This document shows positions 33,328-40,860 of a stretch of DNA of 50,862 nt, piece after piece. The position numbers and the translations under genes were made by a program. The stretch is taken from NCBI GenBank assembly GCA_958349055.1, contig CATWBO010000014.1, positions 1-50,862 of the forward strand, written 5' to 3'. The notes below the pieces were generated by a model. That model was not told the origin of the DNA. It made no database searches and saw only the letters and a list, made by a program, of their open reading frames with translations. The DNA comes from an uncultured bacterium. GTDB taxonomy: Bacteria > Actinomycetota > Coriobacteriia > Coriobacteriales > Coriobacteriaceae. Position 1 is the stretch's first letter. Every line of letters begins with the position of its first letter.

Positions 33328-34182
33328 ATGGATATCAAACGCAAGATTACCGAGGCGCAGGGCCTTACCCCCACCGAACAGCAGCTCGGCATCTCGGCCC
33401 TTGCCATGGGCGAGGACATCCGTGGACTGTCCATTAAGGAATTCGCCGCACGCACCAACGTTTCGGTCGCGAGCGTACACCGTTTTTGCAAAAAGCTCGG
33501 CCTCGAGGGCTTTAAGGACCTCAAGGTCGAGCTCATCCGCCTGGCGACCGAGGCGGGAAACCGCCGCGACGTGGACATCAACTTTCCCTTCGATGCCACG
33601 TCCACGCCCGCACAGGTTATGGAACGCATGGAAGGGCTCTACCAGACCACGCTGGCCGAGACACAGGAGATGCTCGACCCCGCGCAGCTCGACCACGCCG
33701 CCAAACTGATCGCGAAGGCGCGGCAGGTCGATATCTACACGGGCTCGCACAACCTCTATCCAGCGGGGATGTTCCGCGACCGCTTGCTTTCGGCCGGCAA
33801 GAGTGCCACATGCTACGGCAGCGGCGAGGCCCAGGTGCGCACAGCGCTCGCCTCAGATTCCGGCCATGCGGCCATCGTCATCTCCTACAGCGGTCTCGCA
33901 CCCAACCTCAAGGAGATCTTGCCGATCCTCAACAGCCGACATGTTCCCGTCATTGTCATCGGCACGCCCTATTGCGCGCGCCTGCACCCCGGATTTTCCG
34001 CCTACCTCACGGTGAGCGATCACGAGAGCATGACGCACCGCATCACACAGTTCGCCAGCCACATCGCCGTGCAATACGTGCTCGATTCGCTCTACAGCAG
34101 CTACTTCGCCAAAGACTACGCCCGCTGCGCCGAGTTCCTAGAGCGCTCATTCCCCTACACCCGCCTACCCGGACTCAAGTAG
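33328..34182 (+). CDS. RpiR-family transcriptional regulator
   Basis: A 284-residue regulator. The N-terminal RpiR HTH domain (about 1-75) contains LSIKEFAARTNVSVASVHRF. The C-terminal SIS domain (about 120-250) contains the sugar-phosphate-binding pattern DIYTGSHNLYPA and HAAIVISYSG. Such proteins sense phosphosugars and control sugar catabolism, here perhaps the neighbouring glycosidase. The ATG at 33328 follows GCGGGAG; the open frame from 33298 is not needed. A 14-bp hairpin lies 38 bases after the stop codon. Confidence 0.9.
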   Translation: MDIKRKITEAQGLTPTEQQLGISALAMGEDIRGLSIKEFAARTNVSVASVHRFCKKLGLEGFKDLKVELIRLATEAGNRRDVDINFPFDATSTPAQVMERMEGLYQTTLAETQEMLDPAQLDHAAKLIAKARQVDIYTGSHNLYPAGMFRDRLLSAGKSATCYGSGEAQVRTALASDSGHAAIVISYSGLAPNLKEILPILNSRHVPVIVIGTPYCARLHPGFSAYLTVSDHESMTHRITQFASHIAVQYVLDSLYSSYFAKDYARCAEFLERSFPYTRLPGLK

Positions 34183-34219
34183 CAACGAGCGAGGATTTTC
34201 GGACACTTATCTAACGAGA

Positions 34220-34275
34220 GTGGATAATCTCCCACTTTGAGCCCGCATGGGGGCCAAAAACGGGAGATTATCCAC
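34220..34275. terminator. Hairpin after the RpiR gene
   Basis: GTGGATAATCTCCC (34220-34233) and GGGAGATTATCCAC (34262-34275) pair perfectly over 14 bp. The 28-base loop contains GCCCGCATGGGGGC. No strong T-run follows, so it may be a repeat as well as a terminator. Confidence 0.5.
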
Positions 34276-34285
34276 GCTCATTTCC

Positions 34286-34340
34286 GAGTAGTCGTTGGAC
34301 GTTCTTAAACGACTAGTCAAACAAGAACGTCCCCAATGAC
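34286..34340 (+). repeat. GTCCCC-frame hairpin repeat, inverted plus direct half
   Basis: An inverted copy (34287-34318, AGTCGTTGGACGTTCTTAAA then CGACT) is followed by a direct AAGAACGTCCCCAATGAC. The inverted copy folds with AGTCGTT and AACGACT as a perfect 7-bp stem. It lies 30 bases before structured element copy D. Confidence 0.45.
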
Positions 34341-34370
34341 CACTCTGGCAACGCCGATGTCTTGGTACCG

Positions 34371-34516
34371 ACAGCGAAAGCCCGCCAGAGCGAGCAAGGT
34401 GCCTTGAAACAAGGCGGCATTGACCTTCTGGTCATGCCGCCGAAGTTGAAAGGCAGATTGCCGCTCTGGCGGGCTTGCAGCGTCAAGCCGTTACGCGGTT
34501 TGTAAAACCGCGTAAC
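34371..34516 (+). ncRNA. Structured RNA-like element, copy D
   Basis: The outer helix is a perfect 15 bp (34378-34392 with 34462-34476) but unrelated in sequence to copies A and C. The second helix has changed on both sides to TGCCTT (34400-34405) with AAGGCA (34450-34455). The inner hairpin is GGCGGCAT (34413-34420) with ATGCCGCC (34434-34441), still capped by GACC-TTCT-GGTC. The terminal hairpin at 34490-34516 is kept. It is the best evidence that pairing, not sequence, is conserved. It abuts the pyrE stop codon. Confidence 0.62.
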
Positions 34517-35197
34517 TTAACGGGCTCCGTACTGCTCGTAGTAAGCGTCGATGGCGGTCTTGAGCTCGTCGTCGATGACGACCTTGCCGTCGATCTCGTG
34601 GTTGTAGAGGGTCTCGACGACCTCGGCCATGGAAACGATGCTCGCGACGGGGAAGCCGTACTTGGCCTCGATCTCCTTCTGCGCGGTGGTCACGCCACCC
34701 TTGCCGACCTCCATGCGGTTGAGGGATACGATCAGACCCTTGATCTCGACATCGGCAGCAGCCTTGACCTTGGGATAGGTCTCGTCGATAGACTTACCGC
34801 TGGTAGTGACGTCCTCGACCATGATCACGCGGTCGCCGTCCTGGGGCTCGTAGCCCAGCAGGTTGCCCTTGTCGGCACCGTGGTCCTTGGCCTCCTTGCG
34901 GTCGCAGCAGTACTTGACCTCCTTGCCGTACAGCTCGTGGTAGGCAATCGCGGTCACGACGGCCAGGGGAATACCCTTGTAGGCCGGCCCGAACAGCACG
35001 TCAAAGTCGTCACCAAAGTTATCGTGGATGGCCTGGGCATAATACTCGCCCAGCTTCTTGAGCTGATAGCCCGTCACGTAGGCACCGGCGTTCATAAAGA
35101 ACGGGGACTGACGGCCGCTCTTGAGCGTAAAGCTGCCGAACTTAAGCACGTCGGACTCGACCATAAACTTGATGAACTCTTGCTTGTAAGCCTCCAT
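34517..35197 (-). CDS. pyrE: Orotate phosphoribosyltransferase
   Basis: A 226-residue PyrE, which joins orotate to PRPP to give orotidine monophosphate in pyrimidine synthesis. The PRPP-binding signature is RVIMVEDVTTSGKS. The N-terminal KFGSFTLKSGRQSPFFMNAG is typical of the family, and LFGPAYKGIPLAVVTA is the second conserved block. The start at 35197 is preceded by GAGAGGAGC. It stands alone here, away from other pyr genes, and converges on the RpiR gene. No pyrimidine-type attenuator was recognised. Confidence 0.96.
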   Translation of the reverse strand: MEAYKQEFIKFMVESDVLKFGSFTLKSGRQSPFFMNAGAYVTGYQLKKLGEYYAQAIHDNFGDDFDVLFGPAYKGIPLAVVTAIAYHELYGKEVKYCCDRKEAKDHGADKGNLLGYEPQDGDRVIMVEDVTTSGKSIDETYPKVKAAADVEIKGLIVSLNRMEVGKGGVTTAQKEIEAKYGFPVASIVSMAEVVETLYNHEIDGKVVIDDELKTAIDAYYEQYGAR

Positions 35198-35288
35198 GCG
35201 GGCTCCTCTCGATTAGGCGTTCGTGCTTCACAGTTTAGCGCAGGCAGAGCGTCGATGCGGGCGCGCTTTACCGAGTCTGCAGCCGGCA

Positions 35289-35327
35289 AAAACCACCACA
35301 AAGGTGCCTGTCACCTTTGTGGTGGTT
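35289..35327. terminator. ACCACCACAAAGG hairpin repeat, bidirectional terminator
   Basis: AAACCACCACAAAGGTG and CACCTTTGTGGTGGTTT pair perfectly around CCTGT and have A/T runs on both sides. It lies just past the lipoprotein stop codon at 35336 (minus strand). A second copy is at 39017, and a half copy is near 63-75. Confidence 0.8.
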
Positions 35328-35335
35328 TTGATGCG

Positions 35336-36013
35336 CTATGAGGCGTTGGCCAGGCGGCTCCAGAGCTCATCGATATCGATCTGGTCGCCGCCGCTCAGGT
35401 AGCCGGTGCGAATAAAAGCCTCGTTGTAGATATAGATGTCATGAGCGCTGTCGCCATCGTCTTCGGTGTCGTCGGCCATAATCACGTAACGGTGGCCGTC
35501 AAGCGCTTTGACCAGCCAATACAAGGCATCGTCAATCGTGCATTTCTCCTGTACCATCGCTGCGTCGCCAATCGCACCGATGAGTGCCCGTTCGCCCTTC
35601 GTATAGCCGCCTACCGAGAGTAGAATCGCCACGCTATCGTCTCCGCCGCCCGGTTCAAGCTCCTCGTACTCGGACTCCGAAAGCGGTATCGCGCTATTTG
35701 CAAGTTCGTCCACATCGTCCGAAACCTTGGAAAAGGTAAAGGCGAAAAATCCCGCGTCATCGACGGCGCCGTAGCCCACGTTCTCGCCTTGCCACTCATA
35801 ATTTTGATGTTTGAGCAGGCGCACCAGATCGGCACCACCCAGGTTGATTGCGGCATAGACCGTCACGTTGGCATTGTCGTCCACGCAGGCGGCGTCCGCC
35901 GTGCTCGCCGCCTTGACGCCGCCCGTAGTGCCCGAGCAGCCAGCCAGCGCGCAAGCCGCCGCGCCCGCGCCCGCCACAAAGGCCGCGCGGCTCATCGTCA
36001 TCTCGTTCATCAT
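35336..36013 (-). CDS. Secreted lipoprotein, paralogue of its neighbour
   Basis: A 225-residue lipoprotein. The leader has SRAAFVAGAGAAACALAGC, with a Tat-like single Arg and the lipobox LAGC at about residue 26. The mature domain contains VYAAINLGGADLVRLLKHQN, SVAILLSVGGYTKGERALIG and a conserved end GGDQIDIDELWSRL. The order of elements parallels the next gene (ITEEAIKTGTFTQGG and TIDEFWQEK), so the two are diverged paralogues. The function is unknown. The start at 36013 follows GAGGG by 6 bases; ATG at 36010 is nearly as good. Both lipoproteins follow the zinc-ribbon gene at 38442 on the same strand. Confidence 0.82.
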   Translation of the reverse strand: MMNEMTMSRAAFVAGAGAAACALAGCSGTTGGVKAASTADAACVDDNANVTVYAAINLGGADLVRLLKHQNYEWQGENVGYGAVDDAGFFAFTFSKVSDDVDELANSAIPLSESEYEELEPGGGDDSVAILLSVGGYTKGERALIGAIGDAAMVQEKCTIDDALYWLVKALDGHRYVIMADDTEDDGDSAHDIYIYNEAFIRTGYLSGGDQIDIDELWSRLANAS

Positions 36014-36048
36014 GTTCGTCCCTCGCTATGATATTGGCCGCATCGCAC

Positions 36049-36804
36049 TTAGCCGAGCGCGCGTCCGGTCTTTTCCTGCCAAAATTCGTCAATCGTGGGG
36101 GCACCGCCGCCCTGGGTAAACGTACCGGTCTTGATAGCCTCCTCGGTAATGAGGTCCAGGCGATAGTCGCCATTTTCCATCGGGCTCACCATGGCAACGT
36201 GACGCGCCATGTTGGAACCGTAAACGCACGCGATCCACGAGCCCGAGGTGATCTGTGCCCGATCCTCGACCGGCACCGAAAAGCCCGCGATAACGTCCTC
36301 GCAGCTCGAATAGCTCGCAAGTTGCAGCGTAAACATCACGGTGCTCCCGGTTCCGCCCTTGTCGAGTTTTCCGATTTCGTCCTCACCGAGCCATTCGGTT
36401 GCGCCGTCCTTGCTGATATTGCAGACGCTGAGTACGCGGCCTGCCTCGTTCTCGTACATCTCGAGCGCATCTTGCCAGGTATAGCCCTGTTGCGACGCAA
36501 ATTCCTGCAACTGCCAGCCCTTAAGCTCGAGCAATGCCGCGATGCTGATGTTGCGGTGCGCATCCCAGCAGTCGTCCGACCACGTATCAAACGCATCCGT
36601 CGAGCCGCCGTCCGCATTCGAGCTGCCGCCCGCATCACCGGAATCGCCCGATGACGAGCCCGCGTCCATCTTGTCCTTTACCGGGCGGTCGTCGTTAAAA
36701 CTCGTCGTATCCTGCGCCTGCTGTCCACCGCACCCCGCAAGCGTCAGCAGCGCCGTTCCCGCCGCCACGACAAACGCCGTGCGCGAAATAACCGTCTCCC
36801 TCAT
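36049..36804 (-). CDS. Secreted lipoprotein, paralogue of its neighbour
   Basis: A 251-residue lipoprotein. The leader is METVISRTAF-like, with the lipobox LAGC near residue 25. A low-complexity Ser/Gly/Asp linker (about 45-75) precedes the domain with ISIAALLELKGWQLQEFASQ, which resembles a helix motif in the neighbour. The end is GGAPTIDEFWQEKTGRALG. The function is unknown. The ATG at 36804 follows GGGAAAGGAAC; the frame from 36867 was rejected since the signal peptide must be N-terminal. It is separated by 35 bases from its paralogue and by 75 from the zinc-ribbon gene upstream. Confidence 0.85.
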   Translation of the reverse strand: MRETVISRTAFVVAAGTALLTLAGCGGQQAQDTTSFNDDRPVKDKMDAGSSSGDSGDAGGSSNADGGSTDAFDTWSDDCWDAHRNISIAALLELKGWQLQEFASQQGYTWQDALEMYENEAGRVLSVCNISKDGATEWLGEDEIGKLDKGGTGSTVMFTLQLASYSSCEDVIAGFSVPVEDRAQITSGSWIACVYGSNMARHVAMVSPMENGDYRLDLITEEAIKTGTFTQGGGAPTIDEFWQEKTGRALG

Positions 36805-36879
36805 CGTTGTTCCTTTCCCGTTCTTTATCACGGTGCCGAGAAACACGCCCGGCATCGATTCAGACATAGCCCGCTCACG

Positions 36880-38442
36880 CTATTGACGAGGCAGTTCCGT
36901 CCAGCCAAAACCGGGCTCAAAGCCATCGCGCGTGCCGATCACATCGCCCGAGCCGTTCACCCAAGCTTGGTCCGCCATCACCGAAACCTCGACATCGGTG
37001 CCGTCGGGCCTGGTGTAATGATTGACTCCGCGAATGGCATCGGAATACGAGGCTGCGCCCGTTCCCACACCCGCGCTGGAGAAATTGGCTGCGCTGGCGG
37101 CCATGTTCGCGGCGTGCTGACGATCGCTGCGGTCGAACCATGCCTGTTGGTAACTGTCGAACGCCGCTTGCTGCGAAGCATGCATCTGCTGCCAGGCTGC
37201 AAACTGCTGTTGCTGCTGAGCAATGTTCATCTGCGTACGTTGGCGCTGCTCAAGCACCATCTGCTGCTTTTGAGCGCATGCCTCGCGCGCAAGCTCCGGG
37301 TTGAGCCGCAGGGTCGATGCCATTGAGGCGAGCGCCGTAGAGGCCGCCTCGTCCAGACGGCCCTCTGGCGCAACCAAGCAGAAGCTGTCCCTGATACGCC
37401 ACTGCAACAGGTCGGCCGCTCCCAGCTTGAACGGCGCCTCGTCTGGGCAATCGCCCTGATCCGAGGCCCGCTCTTGCGCGACACCCTGCCCCGCCGCCGC
37501 AGCCGCCTGGCGCTCGCGCAGGCGCTTGCCCAGAACGCCGCCGATGAGCCCGCTCGAAAGGCCCGCGCCCAGCAGCGCCTCGGCCCCGGCGGCGATGCCT
37601 TTACCCATAGAGCCCGCGATTCCGCCAATCGAGGCCACATAGCCCTCGACTTTGGCAGCCACCGCAAGCTCGGTGGGTACTGGGGCGCCCGCAAGCTGAT
37701 ATCGGCGCATGCCGCACTCATAGATCACATCGCTCGGTTCCATCGAAAAGCCCTGAATCGCAAAGTCGTTTGCCGCCTCGCGCTTTACGCGGGCACGCTC
37801 GTGCTCGATATCGACCGCCGCGCTCGATGGGTACGGCCGCTCGGCCACAACCTCCGCCTGCGCGCCCAGCTGTGCCGCACAGGCCTGGGCCAACTCGTCG
37901 CACGCTGTCTCCACGTGCACAAACGCCTTGCGCTCGGTTTGCGTGGGAATGCGCTTGGCAACGGCGCCCGCATCCACGTAGCAGAGCTCGGAGCGGTACA
38001 CAATCCGCTCGCCCGCGGGACCCGCCGCCGTCACGCCAACCGAAATCGGGCAGTCGAAGCTACCGCTACGCTCAAGATGTGCCTCTTCGATACGCCAATC
38101 CCGCGGCAATGCCACCTGCGCGAGTGCCTGACCGCCAGAAACATCGCATGCGGTATGGAGCTCGAGGTCGCCGACGCGGGGAGCACCCGCCGAGGCTGTG
38201 CCGCCAGACGGTGACGCGGCCTCGACACTCCGCTTTGGCGCATCTGCCGGCACGGCCACGCTCGGCTCGCAACCTTCACCCGCGCTATCATCGTCAGCCG
38301 CATCATCCACAGACCCCGTGGCATCCGGGCCGCATGCAACGCCCTCGAGCCGGACGCCGCAACCCGGGCAAAACCGCACCGGCACACCGGCAACCCGAGG
38401 CAGTTGCGCCCCGCATGCCGGGCAGAATCTCAAGTCACTCAT
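36880..38442 (-). CDS. Zinc-ribbon protein with Gln-rich segment, function unknown
   Basis: A 520-residue protein. Two adjacent zinc ribbons open it (FCPACGAQL and FCPGCGVRL, about residues 5-35). An acidic low-complexity stretch (about 40-90) is followed by a beta-rich domain and a glycine-rich, weakly hydrophobic segment (about 275-310, GIAGSMGKGIAAGAEALLGA). Further on comes a Gln-rich coiled part (NIAQQQQQFAAWQQMHASQQ), ending with FEPGFGWTELPRQ. The function is not recognised. Zinc-ribbon plus SPFH-type proteins occur elsewhere in this window at 47.7-50.9 kb. The ATG at 38442 was chosen over 38451 for its spacing from GAGGGA. It leads the two lipoprotein genes. Confidence 0.78.
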   Translation of the reverse strand: MSDLRFCPACGAQLPRVAGVPVRFCPGCGVRLEGVACGPDATGSVDDAADDDSAGEGCEPSVAVPADAPKRSVEAASPSGGTASAGAPRVGDLELHTACDVSGGQALAQVALPRDWRIEEAHLERSGSFDCPISVGVTAAGPAGERIVYRSELCYVDAGAVAKRIPTQTERKAFVHVETACDELAQACAAQLGAQAEVVAERPYPSSAAVDIEHERARVKREAANDFAIQGFSMEPSDVIYECGMRRYQLAGAPVPTELAVAAKVEGYVASIGGIAGSMGKGIAAGAEALLGAGLSSGLIGGVLGKRLRERQAAAAAGQGVAQERASDQGDCPDEAPFKLGAADLLQWRIRDSFCLVAPEGRLDEAASTALASMASTLRLNPELAREACAQKQQMVLEQRQRTQMNIAQQQQQFAAWQQMHASQQAAFDSYQQAWFDRSDRQHAANMAASAANFSSAGVGTGAASYSDAIRGVNHYTRPDGTDVEVSVMADQAWVNGSGDVIGTRDGFEPGFGWTELPRQ

Positions 38443-38459
38443 CCCGTACATCCCTCATT

Positions 38460-38912
38460 TCATTGGCTGTTCTTGATGGCGGCAAGCTGTCGCCACAGTT
38501 CCTCGGCACCGTCGAGGCGATATGCCGTCTTGTCGAGCACGATATTCTTGCCCTCGAGCTCCACCGATCGCTCCGAGCCGTCCGCATAGACAAAAACGAG
38601 CGTGCAACCGGCGTCGCTCATCCGCTCATCCACCTCATCTCCCACGATGCAGCCGTCGAGCGCGGCAAAGGTCGATGCGACCAGCTCGGCATCGTCGGTC
38701 TCATAGACCGTCCGTGCCTCTCCGTCCTCGATAAGCTTGACCGCCACCGGAGCGGCGGCACAATCATTGAGCGATGCTTGTGCGGCAGTCTTTCCCTGAG
38801 CGCCATGGGCGCCGGCGCCGTAAGCTCGCATGAGTGTCACTGCCGCGGCAACAACAACCACGGCGATAAGCGCGCCCGCAATTTTATTAGACGCGCAACC
38901 CCGAGACGCCAT
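38460..38912 (-). CDS. Small membrane-anchored protein, function unknown
   Basis: A 150-residue protein. One N-terminal transmembrane helix (about 10-30, IAGALIAVVVVAAAVTL) would anchor an extracytoplasmic domain with two conserved-looking Cys-containing parts (LNDCAAAPVAVKLIEDG and SDAGCTLVFVYADGSE). The rest is mixed strand and helix (AALDGCIVGDEVDERM). I do not recognise the family. It lies 17 bases upstream of the zinc-ribbon gene on the same strand and probably heads that operon. GGAAGGAG precedes its start codon. Confidence 0.78.
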   Translation of the reverse strand: MASRGCASNKIAGALIAVVVVAAAVTLMRAYGAGAHGAQGKTAAQASLNDCAAAPVAVKLIEDGEARTVYETDDAELVASTFAALDGCIVGDEVDERMSDAGCTLVFVYADGSERSVELEGKNIVLDKTAYRLDGAEELWRQLAAIKNSQ

Positions 38913-39016
38913 AGACGCACTCCTTCCGTTCTGCTTCGCTCAACATCACATTCATATGCCTTTGAGCGCCAAAACGGCAGGTGACAAATGTCTCATATTC
39001 ACATTTTCGCAGGTAA

Positions 39017-39054
39017 AAACCACCACAAAGGTGCCTGTCCCCTTTGTGGTGGTT
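39017..39054. terminator. ACCACCACAAAGG hairpin repeat, second copy
   Basis: AAACCACCACAAAGG (39017-39031) pairs with the CCTTTGTGGTGGTT arm ending at 39054, as in 35289-35327 but with a slightly larger loop. It lies directly past the LuxR-type gene stop codon at 39057 (minus strand). Confidence 0.72.
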
Positions 39055-39056
39055 GA

Positions 39057-40601
39057 CTAGTCTTGGGGCGTCCAGGACCAGAAGAAGTTGATGAGGGCTA
39101 CGCGCGAGGCGGCACCGGTCTTTTTGTTGATCGAGGCGATGTGGCGGTAGAGCGTAGAACGCGAGAGGAAGAGCGCCGCCGCCACGTCCTGCACGCTGTC
39201 GTCCGAAACGACCAACGCCTCCAGCACATCGCGCTCGCGCTTCGTAAGCCCAAAGGCGGTAACGAAGCCATCGAGCCGATCGTCAAACGAAAGCTCCGGC
39301 GCCTCCAGGGGCACCGCGTCGGTCTGATCGAGCGCACGGCCCACGCCAAGATCGTCGGTGACAAACGCCAGGCCTCCGTGATCCGCTTCGTCCTCAACGC
39401 CTTGTCCAAACTGCCCCAGCAGCGAAATCGCAATGCCAACGAACAGCACGAGCACGACGCCCACCGCCATCAGCACGTTTTGACTCGAGATGATCGCCAC
39501 CGCCGGAGCCGTCACAAGCATTGAGCAAATGTTGTTGATGGCGCGGCCCATGCACGGCCACAAATACGACCAGCGCGCATACATCGAAATCGCGGCGAAC
39601 TTCGCGGTGAAGAACACCACGAAAAAGCCCGTACCCAGGTAAAAGATAATCGTGGCGGCGAGCGCATTGCCACCGTTACCATCGGTGATAAGCACGAAGA
39701 ACGAGAGCGTGGACAGCATGGCGGCGCACGTCATGATGATATTCATATACGAGCGTCCTCGCAGGTCATACAGGGCGCCGGCGGCAAGCGCGCTCACAAC
39801 CAACAGCAAGCGCGGCCAGTCGCCCAAATCGATGGCGCCGGCGGCATGCGAGGTCGTAAGACCGGCGTTGAGAGCCGCGAATACGCCGGTAAGACAGGCG
39901 GTCGCCACCGTCAAGCGCACTACGGCACCTTGGAAGGCCGCCTTTGCCTCGGGATTATCGCGCCACTTGGCGCCATGCTCCGACGCATCGACCGATAGCT
40001 CGGCAATCTCGGCTTCGAACTCGGGCGCAGACTCATCACGCAATTTAGCTCGGCGGGTACCGTGAAGCAGCCCAACCAGCGCAATCGCACAGGCGACCAG
40101 AACAAACTGTTGAGGAATGCCCGCAGGCATCACCATATGGTTGAGCACCTGTACCAAAATGCCCGCAGCATAAGAAACCGCCACGGCACGTGCCAGACAA
40201 GGCGTCTGCGCAAAACGCCGCGCCAGATTGGCATGGGCGGTCGATCCGCAGTAGCCCAGAGCGCAGCACGCCACCAGACCGCCCGCAATCACGACCTGAA
40301 ACTGCGCCGCCATAATCAGCAGCAGCAATGCCGACACCAGCAGCACGCCCGTCATATCGCTCGTTGCATCGATTGCCTGGGGACGACGATAGTACAGGAG
40401 AGGACGCACAAAATAGCCAATCACGCTCGCGCCGACGACGATGCTCTCGTAGATAACAACCTCGTTCGCTGGCACAAACTCGGCCACGCGTACGTCAAAG
40501 AAGTACTCGCCGGCCAAAAACGTGAAAAAGAAAAGCGCCAGGCACAGAATCTCCCGTATGCCCCGGCGCAAATATGCGGTTGTGTCTCCCAGGTCCCTCA
40601 T
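39057..40601 (-). CDS. Membrane-bound LuxR-family regulator with 12-TM domain
   Basis: A 514-residue protein. Residues 15-420 hold about twelve hydrophobic segments in an MFS-like arrangement, with a charged cytoplasmic loop in the middle (about residues 190-235). The C-terminal 65 residues are a LuxR HTH (LTKRERDVLEALVVSDDSVQ and FLSRSTLYRHIASINKKTG). Such one-component, membrane-embedded regulators are abundant in Coriobacteriia; the signal and targets are unknown. The ATG at 40601 follows GGTGGGGGTT; the frame from 40637 was rejected. It is monocistronic, and no transporter or enzyme gene lies in the same operon. Confidence 0.88.
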   Translation of the reverse strand: MRDLGDTTAYLRRGIREILCLALFFFTFLAGEYFFDVRVAEFVPANEVVIYESIVVGASVIGYFVRPLLYYRRPQAIDATSDMTGVLLVSALLLLIMAAQFQVVIAGGLVACCALGYCGSTAHANLARRFAQTPCLARAVAVSYAAGILVQVLNHMVMPAGIPQQFVLVACAIALVGLLHGTRRAKLRDESAPEFEAEIAELSVDASEHGAKWRDNPEAKAAFQGAVVRLTVATACLTGVFAALNAGLTTSHAAGAIDLGDWPRLLLVVSALAAGALYDLRGRSYMNIIMTCAAMLSTLSFFVLITDGNGGNALAATIIFYLGTGFFVVFFTAKFAAISMYARWSYLWPCMGRAINNICSMLVTAPAVAIISSQNVLMAVGVVLVLFVGIAISLLGQFGQGVEDEADHGGLAFVTDDLGVGRALDQTDAVPLEAPELSFDDRLDGFVTAFGLTKRERDVLEALVVSDDSVQDVAAALFLSRSTLYRHIASINKKTGAASRVALINFFWSWTPQD

Positions 40602-40713
40602 GGTAACCCCCACCCGCTTAGATGTCCGGAGAACCATTTTAGTAGAGAACGGGTCTTACTACACACGCAATAGCCAAAGTGTTACGCAATTGCCCTCAGC
40701 CACCCTCAACACA

Positions 40714-40780
40714 AGTTGCGGTGGAATACGGACTGTTTTGCAACCAAATGGCTGAATTTAGACCGTATTTCACCGCAACT
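40714..40780. repeat. TTGCGGTGGAATA hairpin repeat, copy 1
   Basis: AGTTGCGGTGGAATACGG (40714-40731) pairs with CCGTATTTCACCGCAACT (40763-40780) at 17 of 18 positions, the last being G-T. The loop keeps CTGTTT near its start and ATTTAG near its end. The family member at 47498-47560 has the same outer arm with different inner bases that also pair. Confidence 0.65.
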
Positions 40781-40785
40781 GAAGG

Positions 40786-40830
40786 ATTCCCTTCTCCGAT
40801 CGCACGCTCAGTTGCGATGGAGAAGGGGAT
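40786..40830. terminator. Hairpin after the DUF4038 gene
   Basis: ATTCCCTTCTCCGATCGC and GCGATGGAGAAGGGGAT pair over about 16 bp with one bulge. It lies 31 bases past the DUF4038 stop codon (minus strand) and may act as its terminator. Confidence 0.45.
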
Positions 40831-40860
40831 GGAGGGATCGGAAGTGTTGGAGCTCTGGTG

